A DNA stretch of 64,000 nt, from positions 1-64,000 of the forward strand of contig NZ_LILB01000008.1 of NCBI RefSeq assembly GCF_001274945.1. Reading direction: 5' to 3'. Position numbers and translations under genes: made by a program. Source of the DNA: Viridibacillus arvi (GTDB lineage: Bacteria; Bacillota; Bacilli; Bacillales_A; Planococcaceae). A model generated the notes under the pieces. That model was not told where the DNA came from, searched no databases, and saw only the letters and a program-made list of their open reading frames with translations. Below are positions 45,262 through 52,834 of the stretch, piece after piece (position 1 is the stretch's first letter; the number at the start of each line of letters is the position of its first letter).

Positions 45262-46293
45262 TTACCTTTTCTTATTCATCATCTTCATCACAGGGGAAAA
45301 CTCATCATGTTGTTGTCGTATGTTATCTGTATCCATTTGAATGTATCTTCTCATAGTACGTATATCAGACCAACCACCCATTTTTTGCAATGTGAAAGCA
45401 TCACAGCCGTTTAAAGTCATATTCTTAGCCCATGTGTGTCTATATACGTGTGCCGTTACCTTCTTCCCCTTTATATTAGCCTTATCTGCATAATATTTTA
45501 AACGTTTGTTAAAGTGATTTTGTCCTAACGGTTCTCCATATGAAGAAAGAAAGATTCTATCTGTAGAAAAGTGCTTTTTATTTTCGTTTATTAATTGTAA
45601 TATTAGTTTCACAGTATGAGCTGAAATAGGAACAAAACGAGGCTTTCTATTTTTATTCTGTTCACCTGAAAGTGTTATAAAGCGTGTCTGAAAGTCTATA
45701 TGAGCCGTTCTAAGGCTTAATAATTCATTAGCTCTTAAACCACTGTCCAGTAATAAAATCATCGCTACGTAGTCTCTAAAGCCTACATAATCCCTTTGAT
45801 TTGGTTGTCTTATCAATTCTTTGACCTCATCATTAGTAAAACAGTTTGTAAGGTCTATATCCTGCTTTAATAGCTTTACATTATTCATTGGGCTTATCTC
45901 TATGAATTCTTCCACTTCTAAGTAATTAAACATAGCTCTATACACTCTTAAACGGATATTAATACTTGTATCAGTTAAGCCTATTCCCTGTTCAGTTTTT
46001 ATAAATTTATGACCTTCATACTTTATCGCATCATATTTTAAATAATTTATATAATCTCTAAAAATCTGTGGTGAAAGTTCATCCACTGTTGTTATTTCAT
46101 AGTTTTGTTGAAGCCAGTCAACAAAGTATCTCCAATTCTTCTCATAATCTTTCAGTGTTCTTTCTCTTAAACCTTCTGCCTTTTTACCTGCTATTACTAA
46201 ATCTATTGCTTGTTCAAAAGTAAGCTCAGGATATTCTTTTAAATTCTCCATGCGTTTGACAGGTTTGCGTATTTTTCTCATGTTTAAGCCCAT
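45262..46293 (-). CDS. Tyrosine recombinase (island integrase)
   Basis: The 343-residue product has an N-terminal SAM-like core-binding domain (about 20-120) and a catalytic domain with Arg in SGLRANELLSL, HVYRHTWA (HxxR), GGWSDIRTM (Trp at the second His position) and nucleophile Tyr in MRRYIQ. All catalytic residues are present. It probably cuts within the 118-bp repeat in the yutM-like gene. AGGAGG lies seven bases before the ATG. The next feature upstream is the right attachment repeat; no excisionase gene is seen beside it. Confidence 0.93.
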   Translation of the reverse strand: MGLNMRKIRKPVKRMENLKEYPELTFEQAIDLVIAGKKAEGLRERTLKDYEKNWRYFVDWLQQNYEITTVDELSPQIFRDYINYLKYDAIKYEGHKFIKTEQGIGLTDTSINIRLRVYRAMFNYLEVEEFIEISPMNNVKLLKQDIDLTNCFTNDEVKELIRQPNQRDYVGFRDYVAMILLLDSGLRANELLSLRTAHIDFQTRFITLSGEQNKNRKPRFVPISAHTVKLILQLINENKKHFSTDRIFLSSYGEPLGQNHFNKRLKYYADKANIKGKKVTAHVYRHTWAKNMTLNGCDAFTLQKMGGWSDIRTMRRYIQMDTDNIRQQHDEFSPVMKMMNKKR

Positions 46294-46455
46294 AAAAAAA
46301 CCTCCTCAAATAGTAATGTAACGAACATTAACTATCGAGAAGGTACGTAATTCACAACCTCAAATGCTTGATTTTAAGGTTGTTATTACGCTATATGAGG
46401 ATTGTTTATATACAAAATCCTATTGTAATTCATAATCCATTTTTGGAACGGTCAC

Positions 46456-46573
46456 ATTAACAGCTTTCAGGAGTACCTTCTGTTTTGGCTGTTCTAAACG
46501 AAGTCCCACAACCACATGAAGCGATAGCATTTGGATTATCAATTGTAAATCCGCCACCCATTAATGATTCTTT
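46456..46573. repeat. Right attachment repeat: element-borne 3' end of the yutM-like gene
   Basis: Forms codons 83-120 and the stop of the functional gene and matches 31937-32054 at 116 of 118 bases. The two differences are synonymous. The element therefore carried a replacement gene tail that keeps the host gene intact. Confidence 0.95.
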
Positions 46574-46819
46574 GTAATCGATTTTAGTTCCTTTTAAGAT
46601 TGGTGCATCTTCATTGGAAACAAGAATTTGTAAACCATGTTCTTCTTGTATAAAATCATTTTCTGCCTTTTCTTTTTCAAAACCCATACCGTATGACAGA
46701 CCACTACAGCCGCCACCTTTTACAGCAATGCGTAAAAAAGAGCCTTCTTCTTCATTGTGCTGCATCATTTCTTTTACATGGATAGCAGCAGCTTCAGTAA
46801 TTTCAATTACTTGCGTCAT
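46457..46819 (-). CDS. HesB/IscA-family iron-sulfur carrier (YutM-like)
   Basis: The 120-residue product is an A-type Fe-S carrier with the three conserved cysteines: Cys38 in GGGCSGL and Cys102/Cys104 in SCGCGTS. It receives and passes clusters to apoproteins. The last 38 codons come from the integrated island (118-bp repeat). The resident tail and probable terminator lie at 31884-32054. ATG at 46819 has AAGGTGA at a good distance; the frame opens three codons earlier with GTG. In this backbone it neighbours NifU-like, YutJ-like and YuzB-like genes, as in B. subtilis. Confidence 0.92.
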   Translation of the reverse strand: MTQVIEITEAAAIHVKEMMQHNEEEGSFLRIAVKGGGCSGLSYGMGFEKEKAENDFIQEEHGLQILVSNEDAPILKGTKIDYKESLMGGGFTIDNPNAIASCGCGTSFRTAKTEGTPESC

Positions 46820-46963
46820 CTGTGTCACCTTCTTTCATATTTCTATCATAACAATAATTTATGTTGGAGTAAAACATCTCATACTCGAAAAATAGACACA
46901 TCTAAAGGTCTTTATTCTGGTATAATCGATTCATATATACATATAGGAAATGAGGACTACATT

Positions 46964-47662
46964 ATGGGAATTTCACCTTATTACGAGAAGCAAATAGACT
47001 GCATTCATTGTAAAAAGAAATTTAAAACAATTAAAGTGCGCTCAAAATTTATTAAGGTCAGTAATAGTGAAAGTGATTTTCATCCGTTATACGAAAATGA
47101 TGTTAACCCTCTATTTTATAATGCATTTGTTTGTGAGCACTGCGGGTTTTCTTTCACAGAAGACTTTACAAAGTATTTTGGACCGGGCATATCAGAAGAG
47201 ATTGATCAAAAAATCAGCTTACATTGGAAAAAACATTCATTTGAAAAAGAACGAACAATAGATGATGCACTGCAAGCATATAAATTAGCACTTGTTTGTG
47301 GAAAAATAAAAAAAGAAAAACATATTACATTAGCGGGACTTGCATTAAGAACAGCTTGGCTATATCGTACACTTGAAAACAAAGAGCAAGAACATCGATT
47401 TATGCTTATTGCACGAAATCACTATATAGAGGCATTCTCCAATGGCGATCATAACGGTACTTCCATGTCGGAAGTTCGTGTTATATACATAATAGCCGAA
47501 TTATCAAGAAGATTGGGAGAAAGAGAAGAGGCCATTCGCTACTTCTCTCGTGTTATAGAAAAACAACGTACTTCAAATGAAACAAAGATCATTGAAATGG
47601 CCAAGGAACAATGGCAAACCATGAGACATGAAAAGGAAATGGCTGAAAGTACCGAAGCTTAA
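46964..47662 (+). CDS. DUF2225 family protein
   Basis: The 232-residue product has two CxxC pairs (CIHCKKKF near 13 and CEHCGFSF near 56) that may bind zinc. A helical, TPR-like C-terminal part (about 95-225: LALRTAWLYRTL, ELSRRLGEREEAIRYFSRVI) follows. The family is unknown in function but common in Bacillales. The open frame runs far upstream over the yutM start region. The ATG at 46964 with ATGAGGAC is the real start and removes the overlap. Confidence 0.85.
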   Translation: MGISPYYEKQIDCIHCKKKFKTIKVRSKFIKVSNSESDFHPLYENDVNPLFYNAFVCEHCGFSFTEDFTKYFGPGISEEIDQKISLHWKKHSFEKERTIDDALQAYKLALVCGKIKKEKHITLAGLALRTAWLYRTLENKEQEHRFMLIARNHYIEAFSNGDHNGTSMSEVRVIYIIAELSRRLGEREEAIRYFSRVIEKQRTSNETKIIEMAKEQWQTMRHEKEMAESTEA

Positions 47663-47692
47663 TGATTCCTTTTATTATTTAAACTTATCTAT

Positions 47693-47726
47693 AAAAAAAG
47701 AGCCTTCTAAAAGAGGGCTCTTTTTT
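47693..47726. terminator. Bidirectional terminator DUF2225 gene / nifU-like gene
   Basis: AAAAAAGAGCC with GGGCTCTTTTTT around a 10-base loop, lying between convergent genes. Confidence 0.85.
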
Positions 47727-47745
47727 ATCTCTATACGGTTGTTGC

Positions 47746-47967
47746 TTAGAATACCTGTTCTACCTCAATAATACCTGGAACTTCTTCTAATAACGCGCGC
47801 TCAATCCCTGCTTTTAAAGTGATTGTAGAACTTGGGCAGCTTCCGCATGCGCCTAGTAAACGTAATTTTACGATACCATCTTCTATATCAACTAATTCAC
47901 AGTCTCCTCCATCACGAAGAAGGAATGGGCGTAATTTATCTAAAACTTCTTGTACTTGTTCTTGCAT
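47746..47967 (-). CDS. NifU C-terminal-domain scaffold protein (YutI-like)
   Basis: The 73-residue product is a single NfuA/NifU C-terminal domain with [12 protein letters not shown] and the cluster-binding CxxC in [10 protein letters not shown]. It acts in Fe-S cluster delivery in the cytoplasm. It is shorter than B. subtilis YutI by its N-terminal part. ATG at 47967 is chosen with AAAGGAG ten bases away; TTG two codons upstream is possible. Confidence 0.9.
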   Translation of the reverse strand: MQEQVQEVLDKLRPFLLRDGGDCELVDIEDGIVKLRLLGACGSCPSSTITLKAGIERALLEEVPGIIEVEQVF

Positions 47968-48250
47968 ATTCAATCGACTCCTTTCCTTATAATTATTATA
48001 ATATCAGACGAACACAAAGGAAAGTAATTAAAATGCTCAATTAATGGTATAACAATATTTTAATTAGTATCCACTCCAAAAATACTATTCTACCTTCACC
48101 TTTTTTTCTACTGAGCAATTTCGATGTTTAATGATAGATAATCTTTAATAGTTTAATATTGTAAGTGACAATCTTACCGTTTATCTTTATATTTATATGT
48201 AAGTACATATGGAAAAATTTTAATATTTTAAACGAGAGGATGAATTGTAA

Positions 48251-48583
48251 GTGACAAAACAGACAATTGCAATCGAAATATACGGGGCTAGTGTCATGTG
48301 TGCAAGCTGTGTTAATGCACCGTCTTCAAAGGATACTTATGAATGGCTACAAGCTGCTATTGATCGCAAATATCCGGAACAACCTTATCAAATCACATAT
48401 ATCGATATAGAAAATCCTATTGAGGATGAACGCCGTAATCAATGGGCAGAACGAGTAAAAGATGATGAGTTTTTCTATCCATTAGTATTAATTAATAATG
48501 AAATTATTGGCGAGGGCTACATTCAGTTAAAGCCTGTTTTTAAGGAACTAGAGAAATTAGGCTTTGAACCGATTGATAAATAA
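48251..48583 (+). CDS. yuzD: YuzD family protein (DUF1462)
   Basis: The 110-residue thioredoxin-fold-like protein has CASCVNAPSS near 17-26, a CxxC motif at the place of a redox site, and YDIENP-like and YPLVLIN strands. Function is unknown. GTG start follows AGAGGATG. It is conserved beside nifU-like and yutJ genes in Bacillales, so it may take part in Fe-S or redox chemistry (inference). Confidence 0.85.
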   Translation: MTKQTIAIEIYGASVMCASCVNAPSSKDTYEWLQAAIDRKYPEQPYQITYIDIENPIEDERRNQWAERVKDDEFFYPLVLINNEIIGEGYIQLKPVFKELEKLGFEPIDK

Positions 48584-48590
48584 ATACAAT

Positions 48591-48645
48591 AAAAAGCTGT
48601 CTCACTGTATAATGTTTTATCATTGTACGTGAGACAGCTTTTTTT
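48591..48645. terminator. Bidirectional terminator yuzD/yutJ
   Basis: AAAAAGCTGTCTCAC with its perfect complement around a 23-base loop, followed by seven T. The right edge touches the last codon of yutJ. Confidence 0.85.
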
Positions 48646-49711
48646 AACCGTTTTGACGTTTGTACATCCACAACAAGCCTGATTTCATCAAGCGAGCAAT
48701 ACGACCTGTTACAGTCTTATCCGCTAAATAAACGAAACCTTGTTTCTTTCCTAAAGAGCCCATAAAGCCTTTTAGCTTAATTTCTGGCATTTTCTCCGGA
48801 AGAGCTTCATTTTTCCAACGCAATTTTAAAATACGAACAATATGTTCCGCTTGCTCTTCAGCTAACTGTGCACTTGGACCAAATTGTGAGGCTGCGCAAT
48901 CTCCAACCACATAGACATGTTCATCATTTGGTATATTCATATATTGTGTTATAACTACTCGACCAGTTCGATCAGATTCTAGACCTAAGTCACGGACTAC
49001 CTTAACTGGTTGAATACCCGCCGTCCAAACAACTGCATCTACTGGAATTTGTTCTTCATGATTATGTAGCATATGTTGTTCTACTTTTGTAATATTCGAG
49101 TTCGCAATAACTTCAACATCATTATTATCGAACCACTTTTTAACATAATTACTTAAACGTTCTGGGAAATCTTTTAGAATACGAGCGCCACGATCAAACA
49201 ATTTAATTTTAAGATCCGCGCGACTCTCTCGTAATTCACTTGCTAATTCAATACCACTTAATCCTGCACCTACGATTCCTACGACAGAACCAGATGGAAG
49301 GCCACAAAGAGCGTTATAAGCTTCACGTGATTTTGCCATTGTTTGGATGCTATACGAAAATTCATCCGCACCAGGTACACCGTGATATTTATCTTCACAA
49401 CCTAGACCAATCACTAAATCATCATACGCTACACTATTGCCACCTTCTAATAGTACGGCTTTGTTAACTGTATCAATTTTTTCAATTTCGCCATAAACGA
49501 TCGATAACCGCTCATTTTCAGGGAAACTTACACGAATATGTTTCTCAGGTGTTGTACCTGCAGCTAAAGCATAAAAATCGGTTTTCAAGCTATGGAATGG
49601 TGCACGGTCTACTAGAGTGATTTGTACATCTTCTGGTAAATTGTTTGGTAATAAACGCAATAGAATACGCATATTACCGTAGCCACCGCCTAATAAGACT
49701 AATTTTCTCAT
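48644..49711 (-). CDS. yutJ: NAD(P)H/FAD oxidoreductase, YutJ-type NADH dehydrogenase
   Basis: The 355-residue flavoprotein begins KLVLLGGGYGNMRILLRLL (FAD site), has the NADH site VGIVGAGLSG and the second FAD motif VYVVGDCAAS. It is a shorter, membrane-peripheral relative of the type II NADH dehydrogenase at 30318-31535. The C-terminal basic/aromatic tail may bind the membrane. GGAGAT precedes the ATG. Quinone specificity is not known. Confidence 0.88.
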   Translation of the reverse strand: MRKLVLLGGGYGNMRILLRLLPNNLPEDVQITLVDRAPFHSLKTDFYALAAGTTPEKHIRVSFPENERLSIVYGEIEKIDTVNKAVLLEGGNSVAYDDLVIGLGCEDKYHGVPGADEFSYSIQTMAKSREAYNALCGLPSGSVVGIVGAGLSGIELASELRESRADLKIKLFDRGARILKDFPERLSNYVKKWFDNNDVEVIANSNITKVEQHMLHNHEEQIPVDAVVWTAGIQPVKVVRDLGLESDRTGRVVITQYMNIPNDEHVYVVGDCAASQFGPSAQLAEEQAEHIVRILKLRWKNEALPEKMPEIKLKGFMGSLGKKQGFVYLADKTVTGRIARLMKSGLLWMYKRQNG

Positions 49712-49866
49712 AGTAATCTCCTTCTTCTTACAATATTACATATCGTTTCATTTCAAAACTGTCCACTAAGAGTATAAACGATTGTGAGAAGTTTCACAAT
49801 ATAGACTCGAAAATTGACGAATGAAAAAAAAAATAGTAGCATTTCGAGTAGTGAGGTGAAGCGCAC

Positions 49867-50103
49867 ATGAATCCGCTTGTTGAGTTTTGTGTTAGTAATT
49901 TAGCAAATGGCTCCCAAGATACATTTGAAGTGCTAGAAATGGATCCGAATATAGATGTTTTAGAATATGGCTGTTTAAGCTATTGTACGAAATGCTCTGA
50001 TTCTTTATATGCTTTAGTAAATGGCGAAATGGTTGAAGCTGAAACGCCGGAAGAATTAACAAAGAATATCTATCAATTTATTGAAGAGAATCCTTTATTT
50101 TAA
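49867..50103 (+). CDS. yuzB: YuzB family protein (DUF1450)
   Basis: The 78-residue soluble protein has [10 protein letters not shown] at the start and a C-x2-C-type cluster in [20 protein letters not shown], typical of YuzB. Function is unknown; the conserved cysteines suggest metal or redox binding. GAGGTGAAGC lies upstream of the ATG. It is closed by a strong hairpin. Confidence 0.88.
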   Translation: MNPLVEFCVSNLANGSQDTFEVLEMDPNIDVLEYGCLSYCTKCSDSLYALVNGEMVEAETPEELTKNIYQFIEENPLF

Positions 50104-50107
50104 CAAA

Positions 50108-50152
50108 AAAAGTCGCAAGCTATGTGAATTAACAACATAGTTTGCGACTTTT
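50108..50152. terminator. Bidirectional terminator yuzB/yutF
   Basis: AAAGTCGCAAGCTATGT with its near-perfect complement around an 8-base loop and a T-run. Confidence 0.85.
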
Positions 50153-50155
50153 ATT

Positions 50156-50920
50156 TTACAATTGCCAATCGAGTAAATTATTAATGCAATAAGTTGGTTG
50201 GATATCCTTTTTCAATACAGATTCAGTAGGTGTTACTCCAGTATTCACATGTAATGTATCTATACCAAAGCCGATACCTGCTAATATATCCGTATCATAA
50301 TTATCACCAATCATAAGCATATCCTCTTTTTCAAACCCATTCAATTGCTGTAAAATTGCTAGCATATGAGGATGTGGTTTTCCGATATACGTAGGTTCCA
50401 CACCTGTCACATTATGAATTAGCTCCGCAATCGATCCATTTCCTGGTGCAAAGCCTTTTTCACTTGGAAATTTAATATCACCATTTGTCGCTATAAAATC
50501 TGCACCATTTTGTATAGCATAGCAAGCATTTTCTATTTTAGAATAATTTAATTCCAGATCAATACCTTGCACTAATACATCCGGTTGTTCAGAAGTGAAC
50601 GTTATATTTTCAGCAAGTAGAGCTTCTCTTAAGCCATCTCCACCAATCATTTGCACTGTAGCATTTGGATAATGATTGCTGATATATTTTGCAGTTGCAA
50701 TAGCTGAAGTTAAAATATGTGCTTCAGGTGCACATATCCCCATTTTCAGTAGTTTCTGCTGTACTTGTTTTTGCGTCATACGTGCATTATTAGTGATATA
50801 GAAAGGTTCTATGCCTTTCTTTTGTAATGCATGAATAAAAGCTACCGCAGAAGGAATAGGCTCAGTTCCCTTATACACAGTCCCATCTAAATCGAAACAA
50901 TAGGCTTTGTACGCTTTCAT
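50156..50920 (-). CDS. yutF: HAD-superfamily phosphatase, NagD/YutF type
   Basis: The 254-residue HAD hydrolase has nucleophile motif CFDLDGTVYKG, the NagD-type cap (FYITNNARMT) and motif IV MIGDNYDTDI. These enzymes dephosphorylate nucleotides or sugar phosphates in the cytoplasm. Its ATG overlaps the yutE stop by four bases, so translation is coupled. The physiological substrate is unknown. Confidence 0.92.
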   Translation of the reverse strand: MKAYKAYCFDLDGTVYKGTEPIPSAVAFIHALQKKGIEPFYITNNARMTQKQVQQKLLKMGICAPEAHILTSAIATAKYISNHYPNATVQMIGGDGLREALLAENITFTSEQPDVLVQGIDLELNYSKIENACYAIQNGADFIATNGDIKFPSEKGFAPGNGSIAELIHNVTGVEPTYIGKPHPHMLAILQQLNGFEKEDMLMIGDNYDTDILAGIGFGIDTLHVNTGVTPTESVLKKDIQPTYCINNLLDWQL

Positions 50921-51369
50921 TTTTGTACCTCTGGAATGAATGCAGATACTGGACCTAGCTCATTCACTAAATAATGCTCTACTTTTGGTGCAAATGCTTT
51001 AATGGCATCCATATTATTATTTAATACAACTACTAACTCTTCATCATTTACTTCTAAAATATCACGCACAAGTGCACGTCGTAAGCCAATTAACTCTTTT
51101 AATGGTTGATCCATTTCAACTGTAATGACTTTTTCATCGACTAAAATATCAATTATATCTTCATAACTTCCAGGATCACGCATAATAAAACCATCAATCA
51201 TGGAATTACCCACATCAATTATCGCTTCGATTAATGTATTCGCAATACGCTCCAAAGCCAATTTACGGATATCATCTGATAACCAGTCTTTTTGGCCTTC
51301 AAAAACCACTATTAATGAATTCATATATTCAAGATTTTTTATTATTTTTTTACGATCAACGAAATACAA
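50917..51369 (-). CDS. yutE: DUF86 (HEPN-fold) protein YutE
   Basis: The 150-residue helical protein is of the DUF86/HepT-like superfamily. The RxxxxH RNase motif of HepT toxins is not seen (it reads RRALVRDI), and no MNT antitoxin gene is next to it. It is therefore probably not a toxin. The TTG at 51369 is set by GGAGG seven bases upstream; the frame opens six codons earlier with an ATG that overlaps that site. Operon with yutF. Confidence 0.82.
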   Translation of the reverse strand: MYFVDRKKIIKNLEYMNSLIVVFEGQKDWLSDDIRKLALERIANTLIEAIIDVGNSMIDGFIMRDPGSYEDIIDILVDEKVITVEMDQPLKELIGLRRALVRDILEVNDEELVVVLNNNMDAIKAFAPKVEHYLVNELGPVSAFIPEVQK

Positions 51370-51458
51370 AGTACTTCCTCCATTCAAATTATAAAAGTTG
51401 ATAGTCTACTCCTTTCTATAGTACCATATCTTTAGAATCGGAAGGAGTTGCACACGCA

Positions 51459-51725
51459 ATGGAAAGATTTTTCTTATACGACGATGTCGAAGATACAAAG
51501 ACTCGTTTCGTTAGCTTCACAGGCGAATCGCAACGCTATGATTTAGCTATTTTACAAAGCGGACGCTTTTTTGGAAAAGTGCTCGTTTTAGATATGCAAC
51601 TCGGCCGCTTTGCTATTCTCGGCTCAGACGACCTAGAAGAACCAGGATACTTAGAACAAGTATATAACCGTCCCGAAGACGAAGCACAAGAACTACGAGA
51701 ATACCTACATGAATTGATTGGGTAA
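51459..51725 (+). CDS. DUF3055 family protein
   Basis: The 88-residue soluble acidic protein starts ERFFLYDDVEDTKTRFVSF and contains GKVLVLDMQLGRFAILG, which fit DUF3055. Function is unknown. GGAAGGAG lies upstream of the ATG. Directly after its stop the structured repeat array begins. Confidence 0.8.
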   Translation: MERFFLYDDVEDTKTRFVSFTGESQRYDLAILQSGRFFGKVLVLDMQLGRFAILGSDDLEEPGYLEQVYNRPEDEAQELREYLHELIG

Positions 51726-51732
51726 TCCTAAA

Positions 51733-51851
51733 TGCTGAAGCGGCAGTTCAGCCCCCGACAAGCACTGGAAGGCTCGAATCAAAAGCATCACTTCAGCTTT
51801 TGACCGAGAGAACGGAAACGACCTCGAGCCGTTAGCGCCTGAAGCTGGATA
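51733..51851. repeat. Structured repeat family A, copy 1 (chimeric)
   Basis: Runs from TGCTGAAGCGG to CTGGATA. Its 5' half matches copies 2 and 4, but its 3' half (CCGTTAGCGCCT) belongs to a different variant. The outer helices cannot form within the copy; the hairpin TCAAAAGC/GCTTTTGA and the CTCG/CGAG helix can. Confidence 0.8.
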
Positions 51852-51861
51852 TCTTACTTAA

Positions 51862-52042
51862 TGCTGAAGCGGCCCGATTCAAGGAAGATAGCCTAAGAAC
51901 ACCACGTCCTGTGGCAACGGCTATCTGACCCACATCCTGCGGGCCTCCGACAAGCACTGGAAGGCTCGAATCAAAAGCATCACTTCAGCTTTTGACCGAG
52001 AGACTGAAGTGACCTCGAGGGGCTGGCCGCTGAAGCTGGATA
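51862..52042. repeat. Structured repeat family A, copy 2, interrupted by family B
   Basis: Outer helix AGCGGCC/GGCCGCT and hairpin TCAAAAGC/GCTTTTGA are intact. The family B copy 1 lies in the 5' side between the outer helix and GACAAGCACTGG. Confidence 0.8.
51882..51945. repeat. Structured repeat family B, copy 1
   Basis: AGGAA, helix GATAGCC/GGCTATC enclosing hairpin CCAC-GTCCT-GTGG, then TGA and a second hairpin CCCACATCCTGCGGG. Confidence 0.75.
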
Positions 52043-52051
52043 TCTAACTTT

Positions 52052-52116
52052 AGGAAGGCAACCTAAGTTCGCGACGTCCTGTCGCAACGGTTGCATGACT
52101 AACATCCTGTTAGCCC
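52052..52116. repeat. Structured repeat family B, copy 2
   Basis: Same layout as copy 1 with different but still paired helices: GCAACC/GGTTGC, CGAC-GTCCT-GTCG and CTAACATCCTGTTAG. The loops GTCCT and CATCCTG are conserved. Confidence 0.75.
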
Positions 52117-52226
52117 AAGGCGCTCGTTCAGACTCGACAGGCGTTGGAGGGCTCGAACACAAGACGCTTTTGGTCTTGTGCCGAGAGACCGAAACGTCCC
52201 GAGAGTCTAGCGCCTGAAGCTGGATA
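52117..52226. repeat. Structured repeat family A, copy 3 (divergent helices)
   Basis: Helices AGGCGCT/AGCGCCT, AGACTC/GAGTCT, CGTT/AACG, CTCG/CGAG and hairpin CACAAGAC/GTCTTGTG. Nearly all paired positions differ from copy 4 while pairing is kept. Confidence 0.8.
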
Positions 52227-52234
52227 AACCTTAA

Positions 52235-52350
52235 TGCTGAAGCGGCCCGTTCAGCCCTGACAAGCACTGGAAGGCACGAATCAAAGGCGCTTTTTGCCTT
52301 TGACCGAGAGACTGAAGTGACCTCGAAGGGCTGGCCGCTGAAGCTGGATA
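52235..52350. repeat. Structured repeat family A, copy 4
   Basis: Helices AGCGGCC/GGCCGCT, AGCCCT/AGGGCT, CACT/AGTG and hairpin TCAAAGGC/GCCTTTGA, with conserved unpaired GACAAG and GAGAGACTGA. It ends CTGAAGCTGGATA like every copy. The interval 52351-52402 that follows holds nothing recognisable. Confidence 0.8.
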
Positions 52351-52402
52351 AAACCCCTTACCTCATCACTCTAACTTAACCATTTAAAATCAAAAAGATA
52401 CT

Positions 52403-52450
52403 AAAAAAACATCGATTCCGGCTTTTACAGCTCGGAATCGATGTTTTTTT
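52403..52450. terminator. Terminator of yutD
   Basis: A 17-bp perfect stem AAAAAAACATCGATTCC with its complement. It begins inside the last codons of the minus-strand yutD gene and ends in seven T in both directions. Confidence 0.85.
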
Positions 52451-52820
52451 GTTCTTCGTTATATGTTTCAGTGAAAATGATCTCAGGCTCATCTAATGTT
52501 TCAGATTCTACCTCTTCAATCACTGCTTCTTTTACAGGAATCGGCGCTTTACCCGTTTTCTTTAGTACAAAATAAGCACATCCAAAATTACAATATTCGT
52601 ATAAATAATCTTGTAATGTACTTATTTTCGTATCGAAAGAAGCCTTTTGATTTTTGTCATCAAAAAAGCCTTTTAAACGTAATTGGCCATAGCCCCAATC
52701 ACCAACAATATAGTCATACTTCGTTAGAATATCGCTAAATCGCCCAAGAAAAGCCTCTTCTTGGAAACCCTCTCGATAGTCTGTTAATATATCATACGCC
52801 ATTCGTTCTGCAATGACCAT
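52425..52820 (-). CDS. yutD: YutD family protein (DUF1027)
   Basis: The 131-residue product has a DUF1027 core (about 8-95: DYIVGDWGYGQLRLKGFF, DYLYEYCNFGCAYFVLKK) and an acidic C-terminal tail. Function is unknown. It lies 14 bases downstream of lipA on the same strand, the same arrangement as yutD near lipA in B. subtilis. GGTGGTAAC precedes the ATG. Confidence 0.88.
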   Translation of the reverse strand: MVIAERMAYDILTDYREGFQEEAFLGRFSDILTKYDYIVGDWGYGQLRLKGFFDDKNQKASFDTKISTLQDYLYEYCNFGCAYFVLKKTGKAPIPVKEAVIEEVESETLDEPEIIFTETYNEEQKNIDSEL

Positions 52821-52834
52821 GTTACCACCATCCG

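Larger units (their letters stand above)
32055..46455. mobile_element. Integrative genomic island in the yutM-like gene, about 14.4 kb
   Basis: Bounded by the 118-bp direct repeats, with a tyrosine recombinase gene 160 bases inside the right end. It is markedly more AT-rich than the flanks and interrupts a conserved yui/yum to yut gene order. Cargo is mostly phage-defence-like, plus decayed integrases and a possible replication module. No conjugation, capsid or terminase gene is seen, so it is a non-autonomous or integrase-only island. It is probably composite (see the internal attachment remnant at 36258-36307). Confidence 0.88.

Noticed and set aside
32055-46455. Island as a complete prophage or conjugative element
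   Set aside because: No terminase, capsid, portal, relaxase or type IV secretion gene is visible; only integrases and cargo.
46757-46963. N-terminal extension of the DUF2225 gene
   Set aside because: Would overlap the yutM-like gene antisense; the ATG at 46964 has a good ribosome site and the family start.
50917-51369. YutE as a HepT-type toxin of a HEPN/MNT pair
   Set aside because: The RxxxxH motif is not present and no MNT nucleotidyltransferase gene lies next to it; the conserved yutE-yutF context is ordinary backbone.
51980-52267. 95-codon open frame on the minus strand in the repeat array
   Set aside because: Arises from the GC-richer structured repeats; no ribosome site and it spans several repeat units.
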